64,000 bases of DNA, taken from positions 1 through 64,000 of the forward strand of contig JAMPIB010000006.1 of the NCBI GenBank assembly GCA_023663085.1, read 5' to 3'. The notes below the pieces were generated by a model that saw only the letters and a program-made list of their open reading frames with translations, was not told where the DNA came from and did no database searches. Each line of letters begins with the position of its first letter. The stretch's first letter is position 1. Source of the stretch: Ruminococcus sp. (lineage in GTDB: Bacteria; Bacillota; Clostridia; Lachnospirales; Lachnospiraceae). Below are positions 8,836 through 18,160 of the stretch, in pieces. A program made the position numbers and the translations under genes.

Positions 8836-11046
8836 TCAGTGTTTTTTTATGATCTCATTCCAACCGGAAACCCCGATGATCTGCAGGGCAAAGTCCGTAT
8901 AAGCCGCCGATTCGGCTGTATCCACATATTTGAACGCGTTATAGATAGACTTACGTCCCCCTTCAAGTGTGCTGATCCCCAGCGCCAGTCCCTGCGCGAT
9001 TTCATCCGAAGCGTCTGTCTGTCTGGAGAACAACATACTGTCAATATACTGGTTGGCTTCAATGACTTTATAAGCATATACAAACGAAGCCGCCTGCAAG
9101 TCCTGTCCCTGTGAGGATGTATATCCCATCTCGCTCAATATCACATGCCGCACTTCTCCGGAATCCGTCAAAAAATCTTCTTTTTGTAGATAATCTGTCA
9201 GCACATGGATATTCCTGATAGACATTACCGGCGTTGTCTCGGAGTCAATGATATAAGTACCGGCTTTTCCCGACGTACTCCACGCTTTTACGCTCGTAAG
9301 CGGGTAGTTATACGGATGCTGTGCCACATCCCAGTCGATATTCCCGCCGTTTTTAATATTTCTGTTAAATTCATCCAGAATCTCCTTGGAACCGTAGCCG
9401 TTGCTGGAATAAAGGCTTTTGGCCCATTGCTGATCCAGTGAGATATAGATTCTGGCATTGCCGTTGATACTCTTGATCGCTGTGTAGAAAATACGGAACG
9501 CCTTCGCATATTCCTCCACATAATTCGCGGTTTCCATATACTGGATATAATTCCATTCGCTTCTGGCATTGATCTCATTACCGATGACCCAGTTCATGAC
9601 CGTACCATGCCCGCTGCCGGAATAACGGCTTGCAAGGAAAGAGGCCACCGCCTCGATATAGGCAACGCCCGACGCATCCGCCGCGTTAAAAGCATAGTAC
9701 GGCGCCCGTCCGCCGGAACGCGCCAGCGGATGGATCAGTTCCATATATCCATAAGCAATATCGTTTAAAATAATGGCTGTCGTCGTGATACCCTTATTAG
9801 ACAACGTGGAAAAAATATAATCATATTCCGCTATGATCTGTCCGTTAAAAGCATATGTCCTGCCGTTGTAGGAATAATAAACCGTCGGATAGGCCGCGTT
9901 GCTCGTCTCCCCAAGGATTCGGCTTAAGGGTATATTATATGCAGCATGCTTTACACCCAGATCGTCCAGTTCACCCCCCGCCAGTTTCTCCGGATCGACC
10001 AGAAGTCCTTTTTTGGAAGATGTTGCAATAAAGGACGGATTGTATTTAGCGATCGCCTCCGGATTGGTAATGTATTTCGGCTTACTGATCGCTACAAACT
10101 GTCCATCTTTTTTTACCGCCACGACAAATTTGGAAAAAAGCCGGGAACTGACTGTATTGTAATTAAGATTGACCGAGAAAGTCAAATCAACGTCTTTCTG
10201 ATCCTCTATAATATACTCGTCTCCGACAAGTTCCGTTTCAAATGTGGCCTGCTCAAACAGATAATAATAGCCATCATCACTGATCGCCAGGCCCGGAGCA
10301 GACATTGTCACATCAATCTTGCCGGTCTCATTGTTGATGACACAACTGTCAATTGTGGCAAAATCAGCGGTATTACTCTCTGTCAGTTCAATCTCCGGTG
10401 GTCTGTTATGCACGCCATCAAGCATAAACCGGGCGGCATCCGCCAGAGCTCTGGCCGCATCTTTTCCGGCCTCTTCCTTCAGCTTATCCTTCATCCGGTC
10501 TCTTTTATGCTGAGACTGGCTGTACTCGGCCAGTTCTACCGCCTGCATATGTACCATGGCCTCGATTGCCGCATTTTCCCGCGCAGTCTGTATCGCTTCA
10601 TTCCGGAATCTGACTATGACTACGCCGGAAATAACCAAAACTACAGCCGCCGCGGCAGCCAGGACCGATATCCAGATCCGTTTCTTTTTGCTTTTTTCCT
10701 TCTTTTTTGCAGTATTCTCTTCGTCGTTTTCTCCAGTTTTTCCTTCAGCCTTTTCCTCGACGGTGAGCGTCTCCTCTACTTTGATCGTGCGTTCGATATT
10801 ACCTTCGTCATTGACTAATACGGTCTCTTCCATTTTAATCTCTTCTTCCAGAACCGTACCTTTCTTTGCCTCCAGCTTCATCTGCGCTTTCCGCTCTTTT
10901 AACTGTTTCTTTAACAGCGCCTTTTTTTCTTTGTCTCTGCGCTTTCTGGCCTTGATCTTTTTCTTATTTTCCCTGACCTTTTCCTTATCAACAGTCCGTC
11001 TGCGCCGCTTCTTCTTTTGATTATCCGTTTGTTTATTTTCGTTCAT
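8836..11046 (-). CDS. Membrane-anchored DUF5722 protein, predicted glycosidase-like
   Basis: 736 residues. The first ~60 are extremely Lys/Arg-rich and should be cytoplasmic; a hydrophobic segment at ~126-148 (IWISVLAAAAAVVLVISGVVIV) gives a type II membrane anchor; the rest is outside. Residues ~330-736 match DUF5722, a TIM-barrel family resembling clan GH-A enzymes. Two well-placed acidic residues fit that: the Glu of WVIGNEIN (acid/base position) and the Glu of VILSEMGYT (nucleophile position). The substrate is unknown. Its start overlaps the end of rarA by 14 bases, so it is translated after that gene. Confidence 0.7.
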   Translation of the reverse strand: MNENKQTDNQKKKRRRRTVDKEKVRENKKKIKARKRRDKEKKALLKKQLKERKAQMKLEAKKGTVLEEEIKMEETVLVNDEGNIERTIKVEETLTVEEKAEGKTGENDEENTAKKKEKSKKKRIWISVLAAAAAVVLVISGVVIVRFRNEAIQTARENAAIEAMVHMQAVELAEYSQSQHKRDRMKDKLKEEAGKDAARALADAARFMLDGVHNRPPEIELTESNTADFATIDSCVINNETGKIDVTMSAPGLAISDDGYYYLFEQATFETELVGDEYIIEDQKDVDLTFSVNLNYNTVSSRLFSKFVVAVKKDGQFVAISKPKYITNPEAIAKYNPSFIATSSKKGLLVDPEKLAGGELDDLGVKHAAYNIPLSRILGETSNAAYPTVYYSYNGRTYAFNGQIIAEYDYIFSTLSNKGITTTAIILNDIAYGYMELIHPLARSGGRAPYYAFNAADASGVAYIEAVASFLASRYSGSGHGTVMNWVIGNEINARSEWNYIQYMETANYVEEYAKAFRIFYTAIKSINGNARIYISLDQQWAKSLYSSNGYGSKEILDEFNRNIKNGGNIDWDVAQHPYNYPLTSVKAWSTSGKAGTYIIDSETTPVMSIRNIHVLTDYLQKEDFLTDSGEVRHVILSEMGYTSSQGQDLQAASFVYAYKVIEANQYIDSMLFSRQTDASDEIAQGLALGISTLEGGRKSIYNAFKYVDTAESAAYTDFALQIIGVSGWNEIIKKH

Positions 11047-12370
11047 GAACAGCTTCTTCCTTTATATGTTTCATATGTTCTTTGATCTTCACTTCATAAC
11101 CGTTGCCGGATGGACGGTAAAATTCTTTTCCATTCAATTCATAGGGCAGATATTGCTGCTCCACATAATGATTCGGATAGTCATGCGCATAGAGATAACC
11201 GATTCCATGCCCCAGCCTGGCGGCGCCTTTATAGTGCGCATCCTGTAAATGTGCAGGAATTGGCAGATTCCCGGTCTGCTGCAGCGTCTCCATTACCTCA
11301 AAAATAGCCTGACTGCTGGAATTGCTCTTAGGCGCACAGGCCACATAAGCCGCCGCCTGCGCCAGAATGATCTGCGCCTCCGGCATTCCGACTCTTTCTA
11401 CTGCCATAGATGCACTGACCGCAACAGTCAACGCATTAGGGTCTGCATTTCCCACATCTTCCGCGGCGCATATCATAATTCTTCTGGCGATAAAAGTCAC
11501 ACTCTCGCCCGCGTATAGCATCCTTCCCAGATAATAGACCGCCGCATCCGGATCAGACCCTCTCATACTTTTGATAAAAGCCGATATCGTATCGTAGTGG
11601 CTGTCTCCGTCTTTATCATAACGGATCACCCTTTTCTGGATACATTCTTCCGCTACAGCCAGCGTGATATGTATCTTCCCATCTTCACCTCTCGGCGTCG
11701 TCATAATGCCAAGTTCCACCGCATTCAGTGCATGTCTGGCATCCCCGCCGGAAAGCTCCGCCAGAAACTCTATGGCATCTTCGTCGATCACCGCCTCATA
11801 GGCGCCCATCCCTTTGTCCTTATCATAAACCGCTCGCTCGATCAACATTTTGACGTCTTCCCGCGACAAGGGTTTCAACTCGAAAATAATAGAACGCGAC
11901 AGCAAAGCGCCGTTTACCTCAAAATACGGATTCTCCGTCGTAGCACCGATCAGAATAATGGTTCCATCCTCGACAAACGGCAGAAGATAATCCTGCTGAC
12001 CCTTATTAAAGCGATGGATCTCGTCAATAAAGAGAATCGTCTTTTTTCCATACATCCCGCTGGTATTCTTCGCCTGCCCGACTACAGTTTCCATATCTTT
12101 TTTACCGGCCACCGTCGCGTTGATCTGTGTGAACTCCGCACTGGTCGTATTGGCGATCACCTTCGCCAACGTGGTCTTGCCGGTTCCCGGAGGCCCGTAA
12201 AAAATGATGGAACTCAACTTGTCCGCCTGTATCGCGCGGTATAGCAGTTTGTCCTTACCGATGATATGCTGCTGTCCCACGATCTCATCCAGAGTCGCAG
12301 GCCGCAGTCTGGCCGCCAGCGGAGATTCTTTCTCCATATTCGTATTTCGCATATATTCAAATAAATCCAT
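11033..12370 (-). CDS. rarA: RarA/MgsA replication-associated recombination ATPase
   Basis: A cytoplasmic AAA+ ATPase of the clamp-loader clade acting at stalled replication forks. Markers in order: LAARLRPATLDEIVGQQHI, Walker A GPPGTGKTTLA (residue ~55), Walker B LFIDEIHRFNKGQQD, sensor GATTENPYFEVN, and the C-terminal tetramerisation region ending LPYELNGKEFYRP. I chose the ATG at 12370 (MDLFEYMRNTNMEKES) because related proteins begin this way; an upstream TTG at 12430 and an ATG at 12337 are alternatives. A promoter lies at 12448-12476. It overlaps the downstream DUF5722 gene. Confidence 0.92.
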   Translation of the reverse strand: MDLFEYMRNTNMEKESPLAARLRPATLDEIVGQQHIIGKDKLLYRAIQADKLSSIIFYGPPGTGKTTLAKVIANTTSAEFTQINATVAGKKDMETVVGQAKNTSGMYGKKTILFIDEIHRFNKGQQDYLLPFVEDGTIILIGATTENPYFEVNGALLSRSIIFELKPLSREDVKMLIERAVYDKDKGMGAYEAVIDEDAIEFLAELSGGDARHALNAVELGIMTTPRGEDGKIHITLAVAEECIQKRVIRYDKDGDSHYDTISAFIKSMRGSDPDAAVYYLGRMLYAGESVTFIARRIMICAAEDVGNADPNALTVAVSASMAVERVGMPEAQIILAQAAAYVACAPKSNSSSQAIFEVMETLQQTGNLPIPAHLQDAHYKGAARLGHGIGYLYAHDYPNHYVEQQYLPYELNGKEFYRPSGNGYEVKIKEHMKHIKEEAVHERK

Positions 12371-12447
12371 GTCAATCCACGCTCTCATGCCGACGATTCT
12401 ACGATTTTTCGCCTCTTTAAGGGTATGCAAATGCGCATACTATTTAT

Positions 12448-12476
12448 ATTTTAACATTTCATGGGACGAAGCGCAA
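12448..12476 (-). promoter_or_regulatory. Sigma-A promoter of rarA
   Basis: Reading the minus strand, TTGCGC (12476-12471) and TAAAAT (12453-12448) are separated by 17 bases, ending about 75 bases before the chosen rarA start. Confidence 0.6.
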
Positions 12477-12550
12477 ATAGATTGTGGGGATTTGTTAAGA
12501 TTTGTTAAAAAAATTAATGGAAATGTAAAAAAGACGTAATGGAGACGAGA

Positions 12551-13150
12551 TCATCTGGAACCGCCCGAAACGACAGATTCCTTTTCCCATAAAGCGACCT
12601 GCTGTTTCGCTTTTTCATATTCTTCTACAGATATTTCCAGACCTTCACAGGCCCTCTGCAAATCTATCCCGAAATTTTTCATCGCTGTTTCCACATTTTT
12701 CACTAAAGTACGAAGACTGCCCTGTTCTCTTCCTTCTTCTCTGCCCTCTTCCAGACCCAGTTCTCTGCCATGCTCTCTTCCGATTTCAAAAATATTCATC
12801 TCCACGGCCTCCCATTCTTCCGACGCCTTTACTTCTTCTACGATTCTGTGCAGTTCCAGAATCCTCCTGTCTTTGACTATGATATTATCGTTCTCCAATG
12901 TCGTATTCTTCATATACTGGAGCAGACTGACCAGTTCTGGTCTGCCATTTTTACTCGTCATATTTAAAAAAATCTTGCTCGTTCCGTCTCCTAACGGTAA
13001 ATCGGGCACTTCTTCACACCATTCACTGAAAGTATACATTGCCAGATCCCTGCCAAAAATATCCTCCTGCACACTCTTTTCCGGTCTGCCTGCCGCTATG
13101 CCCCGCGTATTGTCCTGTACCTTCACTTTTTCTGTTGTCTTTTGTTTCAT
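12551..13150 (-). CDS. Rpn/PD-(D/E)XK transposase-like family protein, C-terminal part only
   Basis: 199 residues. The segment from ~35 (GRDLAMYTFSEWCEEVPDLPLGDG through the EVKASEEWEAVEMN stretch and the Gly-Arg-Glu-rich GREHGRELGLEEGREEG repeat) matches the tail of Rpn-type recombination-promoting nucleases and their many Clostridia relatives. The catalytic PD-(D/E)XK domain expected before it is absent. The start has a good GAGAGG site and a clear promoter (13340-13368), so the gene is expressed. It may be a deletion derivative or a family that never carried the nuclease. Confidence 0.6.
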   Translation of the reverse strand: MKQKTTEKVKVQDNTRGIAAGRPEKSVQEDIFGRDLAMYTFSEWCEEVPDLPLGDGTSKIFLNMTSKNGRPELVSLLQYMKNTTLENDNIIVKDRRILELHRIVEEVKASEEWEAVEMNIFEIGREHGRELGLEEGREEGREQGSLRTLVKNVETAMKNFGIDLQRACEGLEISVEEYEKAKQQVALWEKESVVSGGSR

Positions 13151-13339
13151 TCTTTTCCTCTCTTTCCCGGATGACAGAGAGGATATCTCGATTTTTCCTC
13201 CCTGCAGTTATTTAGTTATAAGCAAGGAGTTCCCGCAGAGATCGCTCTGCACAGATACAGACGGAATCGCCCGGTTTTCCCGGACAACCAGTCTGTCAAG
13301 ATACGATATGAATCGTCGATTTGTTCTTTGCTTAAAATG

Positions 13340-13368
13340 ATTCTAGCACATTCTGTTTTTTATGACAA
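13340..13368 (-). promoter_or_regulatory. Sigma-A promoter with long leader before the Rpn-family gene
   Basis: Minus-strand TTGTCA (13368-13363), 17-base spacer, TAGAAT (13345-13340). The start codon is at 13150, leaving an untranslated leader of about 185 bases in which I see no strong terminator. Confidence 0.6.
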
Positions 13369-13400
13369 GTATAAACTTAATTTAATTAAAAATATATAAC

Positions 13401-14081
13401 CTACAGAAAATCCACCGACATGACCTTTTCCGACTTCATAAGAATGTCGTAGATTTTCGTGCGGTTCATCGTCTTTTTCACATAAAGCACCATATGAACG
13501 GAGATACCCTCTCCTACGGCTTTAGACTCGCTCATCTCCATAGAATCTATCACGATATCGGCTTCTTTTAATTTCTGTATGACCGTGTGCAGGTCCCGGC
13601 TTTCTTCCAGATCAATGAACACATTGCAATAGCGGGAATGTCTGGTAGCAAACCGCTCCACAAAAGGCAGCACATGCAGGGAAAGCAGCATCATAACCGT
13701 GATCAGCACGCCGCCTTCGATGAAACCGATACCTACAGCCAGTCCGACACAGGCGCTGGCCCAAAGAGTCGCGGCCGTCGTCAATCCTCTGACACGGTGT
13801 TTGGAAATGATGATCGTGCCAACACCGATAAAACCCACGCCGCTGATGACCTGCGCCGCCAGACGGTTCATATTGGCCAGTCCCGGAAAATTGATCTGGA
13901 TATACTGCTCCGTCAGCATGACCAATGTCGCGCCAAGGCAGACCACGGTAATTGTCTTTGTCCCCGCACCACGATGCTTCATTCCCCGGTCTAAACCGAT
14001 GATACCGCCCAAAAGCGTTGCCACGATCACCCGAATCAAGATATTCTGTATATTCCACGCTGCAAAATTTCCCAAGATCAT
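13401..14081 (-). CDS. MgtC/SapB family membrane protein
   Basis: 226 residues from the ATG at 14081, chosen for its AAGGAG site 8 bases upstream over a longer frame without one. Four or five membrane segments occupy residues ~10-145, with the family signature GGIIGLDRGMKHRGAGTKT at ~24-42 and GVGFIGVGTIIISKHRVRGLTTAATLW at ~88-115. The C-terminal ~80 residues form a soluble ACT-like domain. MgtC proteins modulate F-type ATPase, Mg2+ or phosphate homeostasis in the membrane; which applies here cannot be told. It starts 19 bases after the preceding acetyltransferase gene. Confidence 0.88.
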   Translation of the reverse strand: MILGNFAAWNIQNILIRVIVATLLGGIIGLDRGMKHRGAGTKTITVVCLGATLVMLTEQYIQINFPGLANMNRLAAQVISGVGFIGVGTIIISKHRVRGLTTAATLWASACVGLAVGIGFIEGGVLITVMMLLSLHVLPFVERFATRHSRYCNVFIDLEESRDLHTVIQKLKEADIVIDSMEMSESKAVGEGISVHMVLYVKKTMNRTKIYDILMKSEKVMSVDFL

Positions 14082-14100
14082 ATGTACGCTCCTTTTGTAG

Positions 14101-14724
14101 TCAGTGTACCACATTTTCAGACTTAATTCCACTGACAGAATTTTTTCTGGGGAAAAATCCCATATTAATACGGACTTCTTTGCGTTCCAAATCCTGATTG
14201 GAATAACAGCAGCTATCAAAACCAATCGGTACAAACCCTTCTTTCTGATAAAAACTGATCGCTCCAACGTTACATGACTGCGTTTCCAGAATGATTGCCC
14301 TTCTATGCTCCAAAACTGCCTGCTCTTTGGCCAGCGCCATCAGTTCATGCGCCACGCCCTGACGCCTTAAGTTTTCATGCACCCAGAGTTCTGTGACTAT
14401 CAGACGGTTACTCCACTCTTCCGGGCAGGTTTCGATGCAGGCCAGCATCTCTTCCTGGCCCTCTCTTACTTCCACGATTCCCCACGCATAGGCTTTTTCC
14501 CAATGCGGTTGATAAAGTTTATCCGGGAAATCATATTCTTCCGGGGAATGGGTGACCGGACTGTCAAACTTTTCTTTCCGCATCCTGAACGCATAGCCAT
14601 CGTTTTCTTTTTCCATAGTTACATCATAATATTCCTGTGTTGTATAGCGCATCGGTATGACCGTTCCCGCCCATTTTTCTTTGGGTAAGGGAATAATCGT
14701 ATCGTCTCGTTTTTCTTTGTTCAT
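14101..14724 (-). CDS. GNAT acetyltransferase, streptothricin acetyltransferase (Sat)-like
   Basis: 207 residues with a complete C-terminal GNAT core: LIVTELWVHENLRRQGVAHELM (acetyl-CoA binding), AIILETQSCNVGAISFYQKEGFVPIGFDSCCYSNQD. This arrangement, including the TQ-x-x-N-x-x-A-x-x-F-Y-x-x-x-G-F segment and the ending around DLERKEVRINMGF, is like SatA-type enzymes that acetylate streptothricin. The relation is close enough to suggest aminoglycoside-like or amine substrates but not to predict resistance. It may be co-transcribed with mgtC. Confidence 0.7.
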   Translation of the reverse strand: MNKEKRDDTIIPLPKEKWAGTVIPMRYTTQEYYDVTMEKENDGYAFRMRKEKFDSPVTHSPEEYDFPDKLYQPHWEKAYAWGIVEVREGQEEMLACIETCPEEWSNRLIVTELWVHENLRRQGVAHELMALAKEQAVLEHRRAIILETQSCNVGAISFYQKEGFVPIGFDSCCYSNQDLERKEVRINMGFFPRKNSVSGIKSENVVH

Positions 14725-14788
14725 AGTCTGGTTTACCTTCTTTTTTGTTTCTTCAAATTTTTTATTTTCCTTTTTGTTGCATTGAAAT

Positions 14789-14898
14789 ATCCCAGGGACA
14801 CGATTTTCACGACTCTGGGATGTTTTATGACACTTTTGTCATAAAGTGCCTATGTCAAGTTTTATAATGAAAAATCGTGGCACCAAATGATACCACGA
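14789..14898. repeat. Cluster of three inverted repeats in a gene-free stretch
   Basis: The 670 bases between the acetyltransferase and the zinc-ribbon gene hold no convincing gene. Three hairpins stand close together: ATCCCAG/CTGGGAT (14789-14821), TTTATGACA/TGTCATAAA with a 4-base loop (14824-14845), and TCGTGG/CCACGA (14875-14898). The first could end transcripts from either side. Beyond 14898, to 15393, I see only AT-rich sequence. Confidence 0.5.
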
Positions 14899-15393
14899 CT
14901 AACAGCAATTCTTTACTTACGATCATTCGAGATAATCATTCGCTTTATGAAGTTGTTTTTCATATTATTATTCTTTTTGACCATTGATGATTACCCCTTT
15001 TTTATTTCTCACTCTTCTGTTTTCGATTATTGCTTATTCTAACACGCTTCGGCATTGCTGTAAAGATAGATTTTTTATAATGCCAGATTGTATCCTAATC
15101 CTGATATGCCCTATTCTAAGCACTATCGTTGCCGGCCGAGTTGTCATATAAAAGGCCACAGAATAAAAGAATCAAGCCACCATGCCCAAAACCGTGTATA
15201 TTAAAATCTGGGAAATTAGTACAGAGCAACAAGCCAACATCTCACTCGCTCTTTCCAGACATAGCCACATCCGATTTTCATGTAGCGCTATGGTTTTCTA
15301 GTCCTGTAGGCTATTTTTTGCCCAAAAAATCAAGGGATAAATAGCATAAGCAAATAATAAGACTTTTTCCTAATACTTAACTTCATTACATTA

Positions 15394-16029
15394 TTATGAA
15401 CGTTTATATGCTCCACACTGTTCTAATTTTTTGACAATTCCTGCTGCATGTGTAGATTGAGGAAACGTAAATAATCGTGCAATCGCTTTGCATATAGCCC
15501 ATGTCATCATAATATAACAAATTATACCCAACGGCGTAAAAATGGCGCCTAAAATTAATCCACAAATAAGCCAAATAACTGCACTACCCAAATTACCAAA
15601 AAAAGTTCCTTTTTCTTCATAATACTTTATTTCTTTAGCAAACACATCCTGTGCTCTTTCTTTTAACTTTTCTAATACTTGTTTTTTCTCATTATCACTA
15701 AGTCTTATATCTTTGCGACTATTTCTCGCCAATTCCACAAATTCATCAATATCTTCTAAACCACCTATTTTAAAATAATACTCACTCAAACTGCCCGTTT
15801 CTATGCTGGTTTGTTTCATTATCTGATTTTTTTCCTCTGTTTCTACAATCTCGATCTGAGACTTCATATTATTTCCTTGTACAGAATCTGCTGAAAAATC
15901 AACTTGATTTTGTACATTATTATTTGATTCAGATACAGAAAAAATATCAACCAACATATTCCCACAAGATTCACATATCACACTTCCATCTTTATTTTCT
16001 TTTCCACAAGTTTTGCAACAAATTGACAT
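15394..16029 (-). CDS. Zinc-ribbon membrane protein, third gene of unknown cassette
   Basis: 211 residues. The N-terminus CCKTCGKENKDGSVICESCG is a zinc ribbon with two CxxC pairs. A long polar linker follows, then a Gly/Ile-rich hydrophobic region at ~150-180 (AVIWLICGLILGAIFTPLGIICYIMM) that forms one or two membrane segments, and a basic C-terminus. Zinc-ribbon plus membrane proteins of this build are common in Clostridia and mostly uncharacterised. It is the last of three co-oriented AT-rich genes, 46 bases after the second, with an AAGGAG site of its own. Confidence 0.6.
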   Translation of the reverse strand: MSICCKTCGKENKDGSVICESCGNMLVDIFSVSESNNNVQNQVDFSADSVQGNNMKSQIEIVETEEKNQIMKQTSIETGSLSEYYFKIGGLEDIDEFVELARNSRKDIRLSDNEKKQVLEKLKERAQDVFAKEIKYYEEKGTFFGNLGSAVIWLICGLILGAIFTPLGIICYIMMTWAICKAIARLFTFPQSTHAAGIVKKLEQCGAYKRS

Positions 16030-16075
16030 TATTTTTTCTCCTTCGTCATTAATTTATATTATATTTCTATAAGTT

Positions 16076-18136
16076 TTATTGTATTTCTCTACAAACAATC
16101 ATTTGAATTTTTTTAATGGCATCATTAATGAATTCGGCTTTTTTTGTTAATTGTTGAGCCATTAAATACCAATAGTAAGATTCCAATGCCTCCGTCGCAT
16201 TTGCGCTATCTGTCAAATATGATTCCCCTACATTAATCATCTGTTCTGGACAATATTTCTGCGCAGCAACTTGATACATCATCCTTCTTTGTTGCTCATT
16301 TATACTACTTGGAATCCTGGATTCCAGTAAGAATATACATGATAGTGCAATTCCTTTATTAACACCTTGTATAATTATCATCTCACATTGCTTCATCATT
16401 TGATAATTACTTTTTTCACATTTTGCTTTATATTCTGTTCGCCATTTTTTGTATTCATTCAAATTTGTACCTTCAACTTGTCTATCCGGCATATTCAATA
16501 CAAAATGTTCCATCTGTATGTAGCAATGATGGCAAGCAGCCCTAAATACATTTAGTGCCATTGTCCTCAATATATTCTCCTCCCCTTGCATATCATTAAG
16601 CACTGTCCCAATCGAATTATCTACTGTATCTAAAATATTTTTCGCCTTAAATAATAATGAACCTATATACTCTATTTTATCTCCAGATCGCGACTCATAC
16701 TTATATTTTACTTGCTCTTCAAATGCACGGAAAAGTGCCCATTCTACATATCCCAATCTTCCATCTATTAATGCTATTGCATCATACCATTTATTTTCTT
16801 TTATAAAATTATCTACACAAATTTTTACTTCTTCTATTTTTTCATAATCATTACAAACCTTACTTTCTACAGCCTTCAGTTTATTTATTTCTATTCCAAT
16901 TTGAATATGGTATTGCTCACAAGCATATTCACTTTTGTTTGATGAATTATTTTCTTCCAGTTCATTTTCTCCTATATCCAAATACCATTCTCGGTAACGT
17001 TTCATATAATAATTTTCTTCAATCTCATTTTGAGCTAGAAATAATGCCTCATCATAATAATCAATAAATTCATCATCTTCTAGTGTAGTATAATAATACA
17101 CGTTATTATATGTAGTATCCTTTAAGTAATAGCCTTGTGATTCATTCCAATTGCATAACTCTTCTTTTTTAGTCTTATTATGAATAGTTTCAAAATTTAT
17201 AATTCCTGATAATATTATTTCATTATCAAGTGATTCCCCCAATATCGTCCATAGTACATCTGAAAATTCATTATCACTAATCTCTCTGTTTAAATATTTT
17301 TGCAAATATGCTTCATAAATCATCTTCACATTAAAGTTGTGCGGTATTAAGGGCATTTTCTGCTTTTGTACCAATAACTCTATAACATATTTTCCTATTT
17401 CTATTGTTTGATCAAAAACAAAATCTGCATACTTTTCTATCAACCCGCCTCTTTGAGCCTCCTCATCTAAAAGTTTATAATAATCTTTATTGTTTTCGAA
17501 TGCCCCCAAATCATATATAACCGATGTCATTGACTCAGCTATCGGATCACAAACTTTCGTTCTCCCTTCTTCACAATCCAACATAACTGCATCCCCATTC
17601 TTTTTGAAACACATCAATATTCTCTTCTCTACTTCCTTAAAAAAAGATGCCAAAAGAATCTCATAATCTACCTTAACTCTTAAAGAGTATTGAGACCGCA
17701 CTTCTTCTTTAGAAAAACCAGTAATACCTAGCTTTTGTAACCAATCATACGCTGTATCCAGAGTTTCCTCTAATATATTTTGTGTTATATTGGCAATACG
17801 AGAAATTTCTCCGTCTCCTTTTCCCACCTTTAGCTTATTATAAAATTTTTCCTTTTGAATTCTTGCTAAATCAGCAAAAATTTTACCAAACTTCCGATGC
17901 ATATCAACTTGTTCATTATAATAAACCGTTTTATCGCCTAATCGGATACTACTGAGCGTCGTTGAATCATTAAGAAATTTCCTCAATTTTTCCAATTCAA
18001 TTTCTGCTGTTTCCAAATCAATATAATGCATTACATGGCATCGCTTAACATCCATGTCTGAAGAACAAATATTAAAAATTGCACTTTCATCTTTTTCAAG
18101 TTTTTTAATTTTTTTTCTTAACTCTTCCTGATTCAT
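16076..18136 (-). CDS. Unknown 686-residue helical protein, second gene of cassette
   Basis: I do not recognise this family. The protein is soluble and predicted mainly helical, with a coiled-coil-like N-terminus (LRKKIKKLEKDE, ETAEIELEKLRKFL), many aromatic residues in the middle (YYLKDTTYNNVYYYTT), and a C-terminal stretch around ALESYYWYLMAQQL that resembles a Sel1-like helical repeat. No catalytic motif stands out. GAGGTGATAT precedes its ATG, and it starts 24 bases after the first gene. Base composition is clearly richer in A+T than the flanking genes. Confidence 0.6.
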   Translation of the reverse strand: MNQEELRKKIKKLEKDESAIFNICSSDMDVKRCHVMHYIDLETAEIELEKLRKFLNDSTTLSSIRLGDKTVYYNEQVDMHRKFGKIFADLARIQKEKFYNKLKVGKGDGEISRIANITQNILEETLDTAYDWLQKLGITGFSKEEVRSQYSLRVKVDYEILLASFFKEVEKRILMCFKKNGDAVMLDCEEGRTKVCDPIAESMTSVIYDLGAFENNKDYYKLLDEEAQRGGLIEKYADFVFDQTIEIGKYVIELLVQKQKMPLIPHNFNVKMIYEAYLQKYLNREISDNEFSDVLWTILGESLDNEIILSGIINFETIHNKTKKEELCNWNESQGYYLKDTTYNNVYYYTTLEDDEFIDYYDEALFLAQNEIEENYYMKRYREWYLDIGENELEENNSSNKSEYACEQYHIQIGIEINKLKAVESKVCNDYEKIEEVKICVDNFIKENKWYDAIALIDGRLGYVEWALFRAFEEQVKYKYESRSGDKIEYIGSLLFKAKNILDTVDNSIGTVLNDMQGEENILRTMALNVFRAACHHCYIQMEHFVLNMPDRQVEGTNLNEYKKWRTEYKAKCEKSNYQMMKQCEMIIIQGVNKGIALSCIFLLESRIPSSINEQQRRMMYQVAAQKYCPEQMINVGESYLTDSANATEALESYYWYLMAQQLTKKAEFINDAIKKIQMIVCREIQ

Positions 18137-18160
18137 ATATCACCTCAATATTTTTAATGT

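Noticed and set aside
9946..10818. 290-codon open frame on the plus strand
   Set aside because: Antisense shadow of the DUF5722 gene; no ribosome binding site and composition not protein-like.
11597..12244. 215-codon open frame on the plus strand
   Set aside because: Shadow of rarA, whose AAA+ motifs read clearly on the other strand.
15129..15344. 71-codon open frame on the plus strand
   Set aside because: Non-ATG start without a ribosome binding site; translation matches nothing I recognise.
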